The notes under the pieces were generated by a model. It ran no database searches. It was not told the origin of the DNA and saw nothing but the letters and a program-made list of their open reading frames with translations. A program made the position numbers and the translations under genes. DNA of 50,866 nucleotides. Origin: an uncultured Gammaproteobacteria bacterium (GTDB lineage Bacteria > Pseudomonadota > Gammaproteobacteria > GCA-001735895). Shown one piece after another: positions 1 through 8,414 of this stretch (position 1 is its first letter; each line of letters begins with the position of its first letter). The stretch spans positions 1 to 50,866 of the forward strand of contig CAJXUC010000024.1 in the NCBI GenBank assembly GCA_913061315.1, given 5' to 3'.

Positions 1-22
1 CGGAGATGTGTATAAGAGACAG
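1..22 (+). other. Nextera transposon adapter remnant (technical artefact)
   Basis: Bases 4-22 are the 19-base Tn5 mosaic end used in Nextera libraries, and the three bases before it (CGG) match the last bases of the Illumina read-2 Nextera adapter arm. It joins directly, in the middle of a codon-readable lspA, to genomic sequence. This is untrimmed adapter at a contig end, not biology; genome sequence starts at base 23. Confidence 0.97.
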
Positions 23-289
23 ATCATCATCAGCACTGTTATTTTCGTTTGGATTAAAAAGCTGGAACACAATGAAAAAATGACCGCCATTGCTTTAAGT
101 TTGATACTAGGCGGTGCGATTGGTAACTTGATTGACCGCATTTATTTGGGACATGTTGTGGATTATGTCCAGATTTGGTTAGGCAATTACCCTTGGCCAG
201 CTTTTAATATTGCCGATGCTGCCATTAGCATCGGTGCCGTTGTATTGATACTGACTAGTATCACCGATGCAAAAAAATCAGCGGCCTAA
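23..289 (+). CDS. lspA: Lipoprotein signal peptidase, C-terminal part
   Basis: The C-terminal ~88 residues of signal peptidase II, the inner-membrane aspartic protease that removes signal peptides from diacylated prolipoproteins. Visible are the conserved GNLIDR segment, the GHVVDY motif and the FNIADAAIS motif; the aspartates in VVD and NIAD correspond to the two catalytic aspartates of the family. Hydrophobic stretches before the first and after the last motif are the final membrane helices. The 5' half is missing because the contig starts here with adapter sequence; an apparent ATG at base 8 lies inside the adapter and is not a real start. It is followed after about 58 bases by fkpB and ispH, the order known from E. 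coli (ileS-lspA-fkpB-ispH), so it is probably the middle of that operon. Confidence 0.95.
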   Translation: MIISTVIFVWIKKLEHNEKMTAIALSLILGGAIGNLIDRIYLGHVVDYVQIWLGNYPWPAFNIADAAISIGAVVLILTSITDAKKSAA

Positions 290-347
290 AAAAATCAATT
301 TAAAAGTCAATACTTTGAACACTACCTCAAACTAACTTTTGGAATCA

Positions 348-830
348 ATGAATCAAATAAATCCTAATAGCCTTGTTACTTTGTTTCATCGACTCGGATT
401 AACAGACGATAGTATCCTAGAAGATACCTTTGGCGACGACCCTTTGACTATTCGTTTAGGTCAAGGAGAAATGGCTGAAGGATTAGAGCTATCACTAGTC
501 GGTTTAAAATCAGGCGCTGAGCAAACAATCGATATCGGCCCTGACCTCGCTTTTGGCTTTGTCGATGAAACATTATTCAGGTCATTGCCTCGATCTGACT
601 TTGATGGCAGTTTAACATTAGAGCAGGGCTTGATTATTGAATTTTCGACCGACGATGGCAACAGCCTTCCAGGTACCATTCTTGAATTTGATGATATCGA
701 AGTGCGCATAGATCTTAATCACCCACTTGCTGGCCAAACTATTCGTTATCACGTACAAATTGTCGATGTTGATAATGATTCTGATAGTGGCCCAATTCAA
801 CCCGACTCAATTACACAGGTGCTGCACTAA
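348..830 (+). CDS. fkpB: FKBP-type peptidyl-prolyl isomerase, SlpA/FkpB type
   Basis: About 160 residues. A small FKBP-fold prolyl isomerase of the SlpA/FkpB group, a cytoplasmic folding factor. The family signature [20 protein letters not shown] near residue 36 is the usual lid before the central insert-in-flap domain, and residues [10 protein letters not shown] match the start of that insert; the core resumes around residues 117-140. I start at the ATG at 348, seven bases after GGA at 341-343; a TTG at 339 is in frame and would add three residues, but would sit on top of that site. The stop codon overlaps the ispH start by one base (TAATG), implying translational coupling. Position between lspA and ispH supports the name. 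Confidence 0.9.
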   Translation: MNQINPNSLVTLFHRLGLTDDSILEDTFGDDPLTIRLGQGEMAEGLELSLVGLKSGAEQTIDIGPDLAFGFVDETLFRSLPRSDFDGSLTLEQGLIIEFSTDDGNSLPGTILEFDDIEVRIDLNHPLAGQTIRYHVQIVDVDNDSDSGPIQPDSITQVLH

Positions 831-1759
831 TGGATATATTGCTCGCTAATCCACGTGGCTTTTGTGCTGGTGTCGACCGCGCCATAGACATAGTCGAGCG
901 TGCCATCAAATTATTTGGCGCACCCATATACGTTCGCCATGAAGTCGTCCATAACCGCTATGTAGTGAATGACCTAAAACAAAAAGGTGCCATATTTGTA
1001 AATGAGCTTGACGAAGTGCCTGATGATTGCACCGTTATCTTTAGTGCTCATGGTGTATCAAAAGTAGTACAGAATGAAGCTAAAAGACGAGGGCTCCATG
1101 TCTTTGACGCCACCTGTCCTCTGGTCACCAAAGTGCATATGGAAGTCAGTCGTTATAGCCAGAAAGGCATTGAAACTATTCTAATTGGTCATAAGGGCCA
1201 CCCCGAAGTAGAGGGCACCATGGGGCAATATGACCATTCCAATGGTGGCGATATTTATTTGGTCGAGTCACCTAAAGACGTTAAAACATTGAACGTTAAT
1301 AATCCAGAATCACTTCGCTATGTTACTCAAACGACCTTATCTAAAGATGATACAGCTATTGTAATTGATACTTTACGAGAAACCTTTCCTCAGATTCAGG
1401 GACCCCTCAAAGAAGATATTTGTTATGCCACTCAGAACCGGCAAGATGCGGTAAAACAGCTCGTTGAAACCTGTGATTTGATTTTAATTGTCGGGTCGAA
1501 AAATAGCTCCAACTCAAACCGCTTATGTGAAATAGCCAAAAATAGTAACTTAGAAGGCTATTTAATTGATAGCGCAGATGATATCCAGTTGGCTTGGCTC
1601 AAAAACAAAAAAAATATTGGCTTAAGCGCAGGCGCTTCTGCTCCTGAGCTATTGGTTCAAAATGTAATTGATTTTTTGAAAGAACACGGAGTTACTTCAG
1701 TATCTTCTATTGGTTTTAGTGAAGATGTCGTATTTTCACTGCCCAAAGCTTTGCGTTAA
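830..1759 (+). CDS. ispH: 4-hydroxy-3-methylbut-2-enyl diphosphate reductase
   Basis: 309 residues, normal length for IspH (LytB), the [4Fe-4S] enzyme of the last step of the MEP isoprenoid pathway, converting HMBPP to IPP and DMAPP in the cytoplasm. The three cluster cysteines are C12 (PRGFCAGV), C96 (DATCPLVTK) and C198 ([11 protein letters not shown]). The substrate-binding residues H41, H74 (SAHGVS), H124 and E126 (GHPEVEG) sit at the positions known in E. coli IspH. The C-terminal [12 protein letters not shown] and [10 protein letters not shown] motifs are intact. The start overlaps the fkpB stop by one base. A possible 7-bp hairpin follows before the convergent diguanylate cyclase gene. 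Confidence 0.98.
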   Translation: MDILLANPRGFCAGVDRAIDIVERAIKLFGAPIYVRHEVVHNRYVVNDLKQKGAIFVNELDEVPDDCTVIFSAHGVSKVVQNEAKRRGLHVFDATCPLVTKVHMEVSRYSQKGIETILIGHKGHPEVEGTMGQYDHSNGGDIYLVESPKDVKTLNVNNPESLRYVTQTTLSKDDTAIVIDTLRETFPQIQGPLKEDICYATQNRQDAVKQLVETCDLILIVGSKNSSNSNRLCEIAKNSNLEGYLIDSADDIQLAWLKNKKNIGLSAGASAPELLVQNVIDFLKEHGVTSVSSIGFSEDVVFSLPKALR

Positions 1760-1810
1760 CATTTCAGATAACGGGTTAAAATCATTTAATTGAAGAGAAG
1801 GTTTTCTTAT

Positions 1811-1831
1811 CAGGCCAATTTAAGTGGCCTG
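1811..1831. terminator. Hairpin between convergent ispH and diguanylate cyclase
   Basis: A perfect 7-bp stem, CAGGCCA / TGGCCTG, with a 7-base loop, lies between two convergent genes. Neither side has a proper T run, so it is at most a weak or Rho-assisted terminator. Confidence 0.35.
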
Positions 1832-1870
1832 TAACAGCTGAACTTCGGTCTAGTATTAGTAAAATACTCA

Positions 1871-3190
1871 TTACCTAGACGGGTCTATTGGAAGATAGAC
1901 AACACGATTCCTACCACTGCTTTTAGCCTTATAGACGCCCGCATCAGCAAGTGAGAATAACGTTTCGAAATTCACGTTCTGTTCAATTTCTATTGATGCT
2001 ATTCCAATACTGGCAGTAATTTCGATGTCACCAGGCTTCAATTGTTCTATTTTTTGGCGCAGATTTTCAGCTATAATTTTTGCTTTTATTGCATCACAAT
2101 GTTTTATCAAAACAACGAATTCCTCACCACCAAATCGAGCCACCAAATCGTCGTCTTTACGAAAGCTCGCATTAAGTAACTGTCCAACCGCTTCTAATGC
2201 TAAATCGCCCATTGAGTGACCGTGGGTATCATTTACCAATTTAAAATGATCCAAATCAAGGACTAACAAACTAATTGGATAACCACGTTGTGAGGCTTGT
2301 GAAAAGAAATCAACCGAAAAATCCATCAAACTATGGCGGTTATGACACCCTGTCAATTTATCAGTAGTGGCCAGCACGAACAGTTCTCGCCTTTGATCAT
2401 GAACTTTGTCTAGTAGCCTTTTGTTGCTGATTAAGTTATAAATTCTAATTAATAGTTCTTCAGTTAAAAAAGGTTTTTCGAGGAAGTCATTAACACCAAT
2501 TTGATACAGGTTGAGTCTTAATTTATCAGTATTGTCAGCTGTCATCGTAATAATAGGAATACAGCCTCTTGCATCATTCAGAGACCTAATGTTTTTAACT
2601 ACCTCTACTCCTGACATTTCACCTTCCAGCATAATATCGCTAATCACTAAATCAAAAGCATTCTTAGCTGAGCCAAAGGATGATTCTGCTTTAAACGCAG
2701 CCCAAGCATCTTCACCACTCCCAAAGTGTAAAACGTTATAACCAGCAGACTTTAAATACCCAAGCATGACAGATGTGATTGAGTCACTGTCTTCAATTAA
2801 TAAGACCCGGCCCGCATTAAATAATGAATCGAGATGATGCACCACAAAACGTGTTATTTGAGCTGATATTTGCTGAGGATTAATTTTTAATACAATTTCA
2901 CTAATGCCCTGTGATTCAAGATCCTTAGTGTCAGATTCATTACTCGTTAAAAAAATAATAGGAACTTGTTCATTTTTTAAGTGCTTATCACAATATTTTA
3001 CAAGTTCAATGTCAACTTTATCTTGCCAGTACTGATTAATACAAACTAGATCATATGCTTCAGACTCAAGATAAGCATAAGCCGCTTCAGTGTTGTAACA
3101 AATGTCCCGTTCAAAGCCCAACTCTCCAAATATATTGTCCAATAACTGACTATATAATGGGCTGTTTTCTATAATTAATACTCTCATCAC
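1871..3190 (-). CDS. Response-regulator diguanylate cyclase (REC-REC-GGDEF)
   Basis: 439 residues with two CheY-like receiver domains (about 1-118 and 127-252) and a C-terminal GGDEF domain (about 270-435), the PleD-like layout that makes cyclic di-GMP. The second receiver is complete: acidic residues at E133-D134, phospho-acceptor D185 (LVISDIML), T216 and K239 (LEKPF). The first receiver has lost its phospho-acceptor: the expected Asp is N52 (VCINQ), and the acidic pocket reads E8-N9. The active-site loop is GGEEF at 354-358, with LDLDHFKLVNDTHGH upstream, so catalysis should be intact. The usual inhibitory RxxD site is out of register: the Arg (R344) lies one residue too far from GGEEF. 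No cognate kinase is adjacent. Two ATG codons open the frame; either may be used. Confidence 0.93.
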   Translation of the reverse strand: MMRVLIIENSPLYSQLLDNIFGELGFERDICYNTEAAYAYLESEAYDLVCINQYWQDKVDIELVKYCDKHLKNEQVPIIFLTSNESDTKDLESQGISEIVLKINPQQISAQITRFVVHHLDSLFNAGRVLLIEDSDSITSVMLGYLKSAGYNVLHFGSGEDAWAAFKAESSFGSAKNAFDLVISDIMLEGEMSGVEVVKNIRSLNDARGCIPIITMTADNTDKLRLNLYQIGVNDFLEKPFLTEELLIRIYNLISNKRLLDKVHDQRRELFVLATTDKLTGCHNRHSLMDFSVDFFSQASQRGYPISLLVLDLDHFKLVNDTHGHSMGDLALEAVGQLLNASFRKDDDLVARFGGEEFVVLIKHCDAIKAKIIAENLRQKIEQLKPGDIEITASIGIASIEIEQNVNFETLFSLADAGVYKAKSSGRNRVVYLPIDPSR

Positions 3191-3497
3191 ATTATTATAG
3201 AATAAAAAAAATATTTTTCTTAAATACTCAAGTCATCAATCATCAAAAACTTGAATTGAATTCAAACAAGTAATAGGCGCGAAGGGGGTTGTTGATAAAA
3301 ATGGTGACACTTACTGTGAACACTACATATTGTCTAAGATTTAGCATTCATAGCGTTATCTCATTAGAAGGTGGTGTTTAAGGCCGACTACACTTTAAAT
3401 TCTTCGTTTGCCAAGACTGACACACTAGAATCGGAATCAAAAGGTGGATCCATTAATGGAGCCCTGTAATTTAGACGCTTTCATCAAACAAAGACAA
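3191..3497. other. Intergenic region upstream of the cyclase, 3' of bioF
   Basis: No gene is supported in these 307 bases. It should hold the promoter of the leftward diguanylate cyclase gene and the 3' end of the bioB-bioF transcript. The only clear structure is a perfect 12-bp palindrome, TCCATTAATGGA, at 3449-3460, flanked by GG and CC; it has no T tail, so it looks more like a protein-binding site than a terminator. Confidence 0.5.
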
Positions 3498-4661
3498 TCA
3501 TTGACTGGCTAACAATGCTTTAATCAGCTGATCAATATCGGTTTTTTCATGTAATGTCGATAATGTGATACGCAATCTGGCACTGCCCGCAGGCACTGTG
3601 GGTGGTCGAATGGGAGTGACCTGTATACCTGATTTCAACAACTGTTCACTGAGTAAAAGTACCTGATTATTATTGCCAATCACGATTGGCTGTATCGCTG
3701 TATCAGAGGGCATCAATTTAAATTTTGTATTTTTCATACGCTGCTGAAAGTAAACGATTAATGTCTGAAGTTTGTCTCTTCTCCAGTGGTCACGCTTCAC
3801 AATATCAAGACTACAAATTGTGGCTGCCGCAATGGCTGGTGGCGAAGCGGTCGTATAAATATAGGGCCTGGCTTGTTGAATTAAAGTCTCGATCAAGGCG
3901 TCACTACCGGCAACGAAAGCACCAGAAGTGCCAATTGCTTTGCCTAGTGTTGCCATTAAAATAGGCACTTGTTGCTGCCCTAAACCACATTGTTCTAGAA
4001 GACCGGCCCCTGTGGCGCCCAAAACACCAAAACCATGGGCGTCGTCGACCATACAAACGCTATTTGATTCACTCGCCAACTGACTCAATCGATTGAGATC
4101 AGCACAGTCTCCATCCATGCTGAACACGCCGTCTGTCATGATCAGTTGACGCACAGATGTATTGTCGTCTGTTGTTGACAATGCCAACTGGGATTTGAGT
4201 TGATCCAAATCACTATGCCGATAGCGCTTTAATTTAGCCCCACTAATTTTAGCAGCATCGATTAAAGAGCTATGGTTGAGTTTGTCTTGGTGAATAATGT
4301 CGTGCCGCCCAACTAAAGCTGAGGCGATTGCTAGATTTGCCATATAACCATTGCTAAACAATAACGCTCGGTCCCTTCCCGTAAACTCGGCCAAACGCAA
4401 TTCGCATTCATGGTGCAGTTGACTATGCCCAGTAATTAAATGCGCTGCACCGCTACCCACTCCATATTGCTCAGTGGCATTGATAAACGATTTTTTGATA
4501 TCAGGGTGGTTAGCTAATCCCAGATAGTCATTGCTTGAAAAAGACAGGAGTGATTGTCCATTGATAGTGAGTCGAACTGACTGTGCAGAGCTAACAATCG
4601 ACCTCTGGCGGTAAAGTCCCGCTTCTCGTCTACGGTCTAGTTCTGGTTTGAGATCAAACAT
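3498..4661 (-). CDS. bioF: 8-amino-7-oxononanoate synthase
   Basis: 387 residues, typical for BioF. A PLP enzyme of the alpha-oxoamine synthase family that joins pimeloyl-ACP (or -CoA) and L-alanine to give 8-amino-7-oxononanoate, the first committed ring-building step of biotin synthesis. Visible family motifs are SNDYLGLANHP (43-53), GSGAAHLITGHS (69-80), LLFSNGYMANL (100-110), VDDAHGFGVLG (205-215) and the PLP-lysine motif ATLGKAIGTSGAF with K241. It follows bioB on the same strand after 40 bases, so bioB-bioF form a short operon. bioH, bioC, bioD and bioA, which often continue this operon in gammaproteobacteria, are not here. Confidence 0.97.
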   Translation of the reverse strand: MFDLKPELDRRREAGLYRQRSIVSSAQSVRLTINGQSLLSFSSNDYLGLANHPDIKKSFINATEQYGVGSGAAHLITGHSQLHHECELRLAEFTGRDRALLFSNGYMANLAIASALVGRHDIIHQDKLNHSSLIDAAKISGAKLKRYRHSDLDQLKSQLALSTTDDNTSVRQLIMTDGVFSMDGDCADLNRLSQLASESNSVCMVDDAHGFGVLGATGAGLLEQCGLGQQQVPILMATLGKAIGTSGAFVAGSDALIETLIQQARPYIYTTASPPAIAAATICSLDIVKRDHWRRDKLQTLIVYFQQRMKNTKFKLMPSDTAIQPIVIGNNNQVLLLSEQLLKSGIQVTPIRPPTVPAGSARLRITLSTLHEKTDIDQLIKALLASQ

Positions 4662-4701
4662 GAGGCAGAGACGTTATCTAAACGATCAGATAGTCAGTTC
4701 T

Positions 4702-5697
4702 CTAGGCGACAGCGGTATCCAGAGGATCTTCAATTAATCGACCACTCACATTAATTCCAAGTTTTTCAAATAGCTCTAGATCTTTATTTTCATCTGGGTT
4801 TGGTGTGGTCAACAAGGTGTCTCCATAGAAGATGGAATTGGCACCAGCAACAAAGCATAAGGCTTGCATTTCATCACTCATATCGTTACGCCCCGCTGAC
4901 AGGCGAACGGCTGACTTGGGCATCATAATTCGAGCAACGGCAATGGTTCGTACAAACTCGATGGGATCTAACTTTTCTGTTCCGTAAAGAGGCGTATTTT
5001 CAACCTGCACTAGAAGGTTTATCGGTACACTTTGTGGATGCTCGGGTAAATTTGCTAATTGCTGTAATAGTGCAGAGCGATCTTTATCGGTTTCACCCAT
5101 GCCGACAATGCCGCCACAGCAAACGTTAATTTTTTCTGAACGCACATTTTCCAACGTGTCGAGTCTGTCCTGATAGTTACGAGTTGTAATAATATCTTTA
5201 TAATATTCAGGAGATGTATCAAGGTTATGATTATAATAGTCTAACCCTGCCGCCTTTAATTTTTTGCTTTGTGGTTGAGTCAACATACCCAATGTGACGC
5301 AAGTTTCTAGCCCCATATCCTTAACCGTACTAATCATCTCGATGACCTTATCCAGATTTTTATCGGTAGGGTTGCGCCAGGCAGCACCCATACAGAAACG
5401 ACTCGCACCATTTTTTTTAGCATTTAATGCCGCTTGCTTAACTTCTTCCAAAGGCATTAAACGCTCACGTTCAAGCCCAGTGTCGTATCTTGCACTTTGA
5501 GGACAATAAGAGCAGTCTTCTGGGCAAGCACCCGTTTTAATACTCAGCAATGAACTAATTTGCACTGCATTTGGATCAAAGTTCTGACGATGGGTGGTTT
5601 GCGATTGAAACACTAGATCATTGAAAGGCAGATCAAAAAGCGCTTTAATTTCTGGCAAAGTCCAGTCGTGTCTGATTGATTGTGTTGGGTCGGTCAT
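4702..5697 (-). CDS. bioB: Biotin synthase
   Basis: 331 residues. Radical SAM enzyme that inserts sulfur into dethiobiotin. The radical [4Fe-4S] cluster motif is C58-E-D-C62-S-Y-C65 ([13 protein letters not shown]). Residues for the auxiliary [2Fe-2S] cluster appear in [16 protein letters not shown] and [12 protein letters not shown], and the arginine ligand in [22 protein letters not shown] and [12 protein letters not shown] are BioB signatures. It is first of the leftward bioB-bioF pair and divergent from comF, with only 61 bases between the start codons, which must hold both promoters. I looked for a BirA operator there and could not make a convincing one. Confidence 0.98.
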   Translation of the reverse strand: MTDPTQSIRHDWTLPEIKALFDLPFNDLVFQSQTTHRQNFDPNAVQISSLLSIKTGACPEDCSYCPQSARYDTGLERERLMPLEEVKQAALNAKKNGASRFCMGAAWRNPTDKNLDKVIEMISTVKDMGLETCVTLGMLTQPQSKKLKAAGLDYYNHNLDTSPEYYKDIITTRNYQDRLDTLENVRSEKINVCCGGIVGMGETDKDRSALLQQLANLPEHPQSVPINLLVQVENTPLYGTEKLDPIEFVRTIAVARIMMPKSAVRLSAGRNDMSDEMQALCFVAGANSIFYGDTLLTTPNPDENKDLELFEKLGINVSGRLIEDPLDTAVA

Positions 5698-5758
5698 AGT
5701 TATTCGGTAGCCGCATTCAAATAGATTAACAAGTTTATTGCAACAAAGAGAATAGTCA

Positions 5759-6472
5759 ATGTCAGGAAGACAGTTTCGAGTTTTAATATCGCAGGTTTTG
5801 AATTATCTGCTAGACCCCAAACTTTGTGTTGGCTGCGGTCATTCCCTTCAACCGTTGCAGTATTTTTGCACTGGTTGCATGTCACTTCTCGATTGTGTCG
5901 AGCCTGCCTGCAAACTTTGCGGTCTAGAAAACCAAACAACCCACTCCATTTGTCCAGCCTGTTTACACCAACCACCGCGCTGGTGCAAAATTATAGCACC
6001 ACTCATTTATCACAACTTCAGCCGTGATCTGCTAATTCAATTAAAGTTTAATGAAAACCTTTACTTAGCAAATAGTCTAGTGAGTCATTTAATTAAACGT
6101 TTCCAGCTGAATAACGATTACCCCGAGGTATTAATACCGGTACCTCTGCACCAAAATCGATTCATTAATCGCGGTTATAATCAGGCTTATGAAATTGCTA
6201 ATATCCTATCAAGGAAGCTTAATATACCGATCGACGCCCAAGCATTAAAACGTATCCGTCACACCGAGAGTCAGTTAGGGTTAAGTGCTCATCAGCGGGC
6301 AAAGAACATCCTTAAAGCCTTTAAATACGAGTCTGTTACTCAGTATTCCCATGTTGCCGTGGTAGATGACATTATTACTACGGGCTCAACAGCTAATGAG
6401 GTAACGAGGACACTTCATCATGCTGGCGTCACTAAGGTCGAAATATGGGGGTTGGCGCGGGTACCTAACTAA
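5759..6472 (+). CDS. comF: ComF-family amidophosphoribosyltransferase-like protein
   Basis: 237 residues. ComF/GntX family: an N-terminal zinc-ribbon (CVGCG, FCTGC, CKLCG, CPAC pairs in the first ~75 residues) followed by a type I phosphoribosyltransferase domain with [18 protein letters not shown] and the PRPP-binding loop [17 protein letters not shown] near residues 202-218. Members are needed for DNA uptake in naturally competent bacteria, though the biochemical role is unsettled. The gene is divergent from bioB, the classical gammaproteobacterial neighbourhood. The ATG at 5759 has an AAGAG ribosome-binding site about 8 bases upstream. Other competence genes are not present in the window. 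Confidence 0.95.
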   Translation: MSGRQFRVLISQVLNYLLDPKLCVGCGHSLQPLQYFCTGCMSLLDCVEPACKLCGLENQTTHSICPACLHQPPRWCKIIAPLIYHNFSRDLLIQLKFNENLYLANSLVSHLIKRFQLNNDYPEVLIPVPLHQNRFINRGYNQAYEIANILSRKLNIPIDAQALKRIRHTESQLGLSAHQRAKNILKAFKYESVTQYSHVAVVDDIITTGSTANEVTRTLHHAGVTKVEIWGLARVPN

Positions 6473-6583
6473 TTTTTGTTAATAGAATTACTGCCCTATA
6501 CCAAGCGTTGAGTTACTTTAAAGCGATTCCTTTATTTAAAAAATAACAGAGGCGCCATGAGCTGAATTTTCCTGCTTCAACAT

Positions 6584-8245
6584 TTAACGGCGGAGCATAC
6601 CCGAAGAAAGGGTTAGTTGTCTTGGTGGAAATGGTTGTTGTGTCATAACAGCGGCACCATTTGCTGCATTTCCTTCTTCAATATTTCTGATTGTGAAAAC
6701 AATACCTGCACCTTCTGCATTTTCCCCATAAAAAGACATGCTGGCTTGCATAGGTCCCGTTGAACCTTCCGAAACTTCGCCAGTGAACACCGTATTCTCA
6801 CCAATAGTTACATCACCCACAAGGCCAATATAAGAAACTTCATTGATAGTGGTGGTAATTGCAAGAGTTTGAACAACCATACTATTAAAGTTTACTTCCA
6901 TATCTACGTTGGCATAACTTTCCGCCGTAATCCCATTCAAATCGGTTGGTAAGGTTCCACCCACTGAGTGGTAAGAATACGAACCTTCTAATTCACCCAG
7001 TTTGTCAAAAGACGTTGTTTCAGCCGATACCAGATAGTGAAGCTGCCCGACATGATTAACAGCCGTTCCTTCGGCAGTTAAGCTATAAGCATCTGACCAA
7101 CGCCCCCAACCAATGCCTGAAACTACATCTGAATATTTATTAGGGTCGAGGTTATTAGGCTCCACCACGGCCGTGGTGGATAGGCTGAACTCACCTGACC
7201 TCATAGCTAATGCTACGTTGGTTTCACCCTCCTCTAATATGATCTGGTTAGCCTCAGTGCCATCACTAGTAACCATCTTTGTTGCCCCAGCAATTACTAT
7301 TTCTGAACTAGAACCCTGCAAAAAAAACGATGCTGCCATTACATACCCAGCCTCAGCTATATTTTCTGTGTTGGGTGTGGGTGTGGGTGTGGGTGTGGGT
7401 GTGGGTGTAATCAGATCATCATGAAGCTGTTCAAGATCAATATCTGCAGATGCTTCAACATCAGATTCGTTATTTGACAATCCTGAACTATCTAAAAGCT
7501 CATTAGCGGTTACCAAAGCGTTTTCTATGTTTGCCTCCTGCCCTATATTAGTATTTCCACCTGAAGCAACTTCTTCATCTGAAGTTACCTCTACTGGTTT
7601 AGACGTCTGTTTCTGCTGACCAAAAATATTACCCGGAGGGGCGATTAAACGCTGCGCTGCATGATCTTGGCTGTCAATACGAAAAAATTCATCATTCCTA
7701 AATGTAAATTCTCCTGCATTATTTTTAGCACTCACTGCCCCGTCAATGACGCTAACGTATAAACTACCTTTATCTATAGTTCCACCATAAGTCGTACCAC
7801 GTATACCAATTGTCGCTACAATTGTGTTAACTTTATAATTTTCTTTGTTACTTTTTCCAATCAATCCAGTGATTGTTCTGAAGCCACCTTTGATTAAATT
7901 AAGTATGCTGCTGTTATCACTTCCCGCTTCTACTTCATCAAACTGATATTGTTCGAACCCAAACTCAGTTTTGGGACGCAACGCGATTAGTGCCCCGTCT
8001 TTCATTCGAATTTGAGATTGTGAGTTTTCACTTGATTTGAGTACATCACCTTCATAAATTTGAGAGCCTTTTGTTAAATCTCGGACATCATTATCGTTGA
8101 CAGCCTGCAAACTGCCAGTCATAAAAATAATCTGTCCAATATTATCGCCAGTAGCAGCGGCACTATTAGAGAACGGAGTTAAAAAAATTGCGAATGCCAA
8201 AAAAATTATTGACCATAGAATTTCTTTGCACATATTAATTTGCAC
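6584..8245 (-). CDS. Secreted FecR-domain protein with TP-repeat linker
   Basis: 553 residues. An N-terminal signal peptide (hydrophobic run followed by NSAAATGDN) leads to a FecR-like domain at about 45-205, recognisable from GDVLKSSENSQSQIRMKDGA, ALRPKTEF and the VATIGIRGTTYGG motif. A low-complexity acidic segment and a TP repeat (six TP pairs near residue 285) link it to a C-terminal ~260-residue region with no family I recognise; that region is rich in beta-type sequence and resembles ligand- or adhesin-type modules. The GTG at 8245 is chosen because AGAGG lies 8 bases upstream; an ATG four codons in is an alternative. It follows the TPR/beta-barrel gene on the same strand after about 170 bases. 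FecR-domain secreted proteins and TPR outer-membrane proteins are commonly paired, so I infer they work together at the envelope. Confidence 0.85.
   Translation of the reverse strand: MQINMCKEILWSIIFLAFAIFLTPFSNSAAATGDNIGQIIFMTGSLQAVNDNDVRDLTKGSQIYEGDVLKSSENSQSQIRMKDGALIALRPKTEFGFEQYQFDEVEAGSDNSSILNLIKGGFRTITGLIGKSNKENYKVNTIVATIGIRGTTYGGTIDKGSLYVSVIDGAVSAKNNAGEFTFRNDEFFRIDSQDHAAQRLIAPPGNIFGQQKQTSKPVEVTSDEEVASGGNTNIGQEANIENALVTANELLDSSGLSNNESDVEASADIDLEQLHDDLITPTPTPTPTPTPNTENIAEAGYVMAASFFLQGSSSEIVIAGATKMVTSDGTEANQIILEEGETNVALAMRSGEFSLSTTAVVEPNNLDPNKYSDVVSGIGWGRWSDAYSLTAEGTAVNHVGQLHYLVSAETTSFDKLGELEGSYSYHSVGGTLPTDLNGITAESYANVDMEVNFNSMVVQTLAITTTINEVSYIGLVGDVTIGENTVFTGEVSEGSTGPMQASMSFYGENAEGAGIVFTIRNIEEGNAANGAAVMTQQPFPPRQLTLSSGMLRR
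7373..7408 (+). repeat. Hexanucleotide microsatellite (GGGTGT)6
   Basis: Six perfect tandem copies of GGGTGT. Read on the minus strand they encode six Thr-Pro pairs in the linker of the FecR-domain protein. Because the unit is six bases, slippage would lengthen or shorten the linker without breaking the frame. Confidence 0.98.
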
Positions 8246-8373
8246 AACAGTTACCTCTAAATATGTCTAAAAAAAATGGCATTTTTGCCTGTATAAATAA
8301 GCACCACGGAAGGTGAATAAGTGAACATGATGCGCCTGATAATTCAAATCCAAGCCTGACAATGTCATATTTT

Positions 8374-8387
8374 AAAATGTACATTTT
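8374..8387. promoter_or_regulatory. 14-bp perfect palindrome upstream of the FecR-domain gene
   Basis: AAAATGTACATTTT is a perfect palindrome about 130 bases upstream of the FecR-domain start and about 30 bases past the end of the TPR/barrel gene. It may be an operator or a weak cruciform; no T tail supports termination. The flanking AAAGGTGCCTTT (minus strand) is also self-complementary. Confidence 0.4.
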
Positions 8388-8414
8388 TAAAGGCACCTTT
8401 TTTGGGTCTCAGTA

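Noticed and set aside
5698..5758. Possible BirA (biotin) operator between bioB and comF
   Set aside because: TTGTT-like half sites occur on the minus strand, but no second half in the right orientation and spacing (TTGTAAACC...GGTTTACAA type) can be aligned.
5700..5975. 91-residue leftward open frame opposite the start of comF
   Set aside because: Lies antisense to the clear comF coding sequence, with no family resemblance; a shadow frame.
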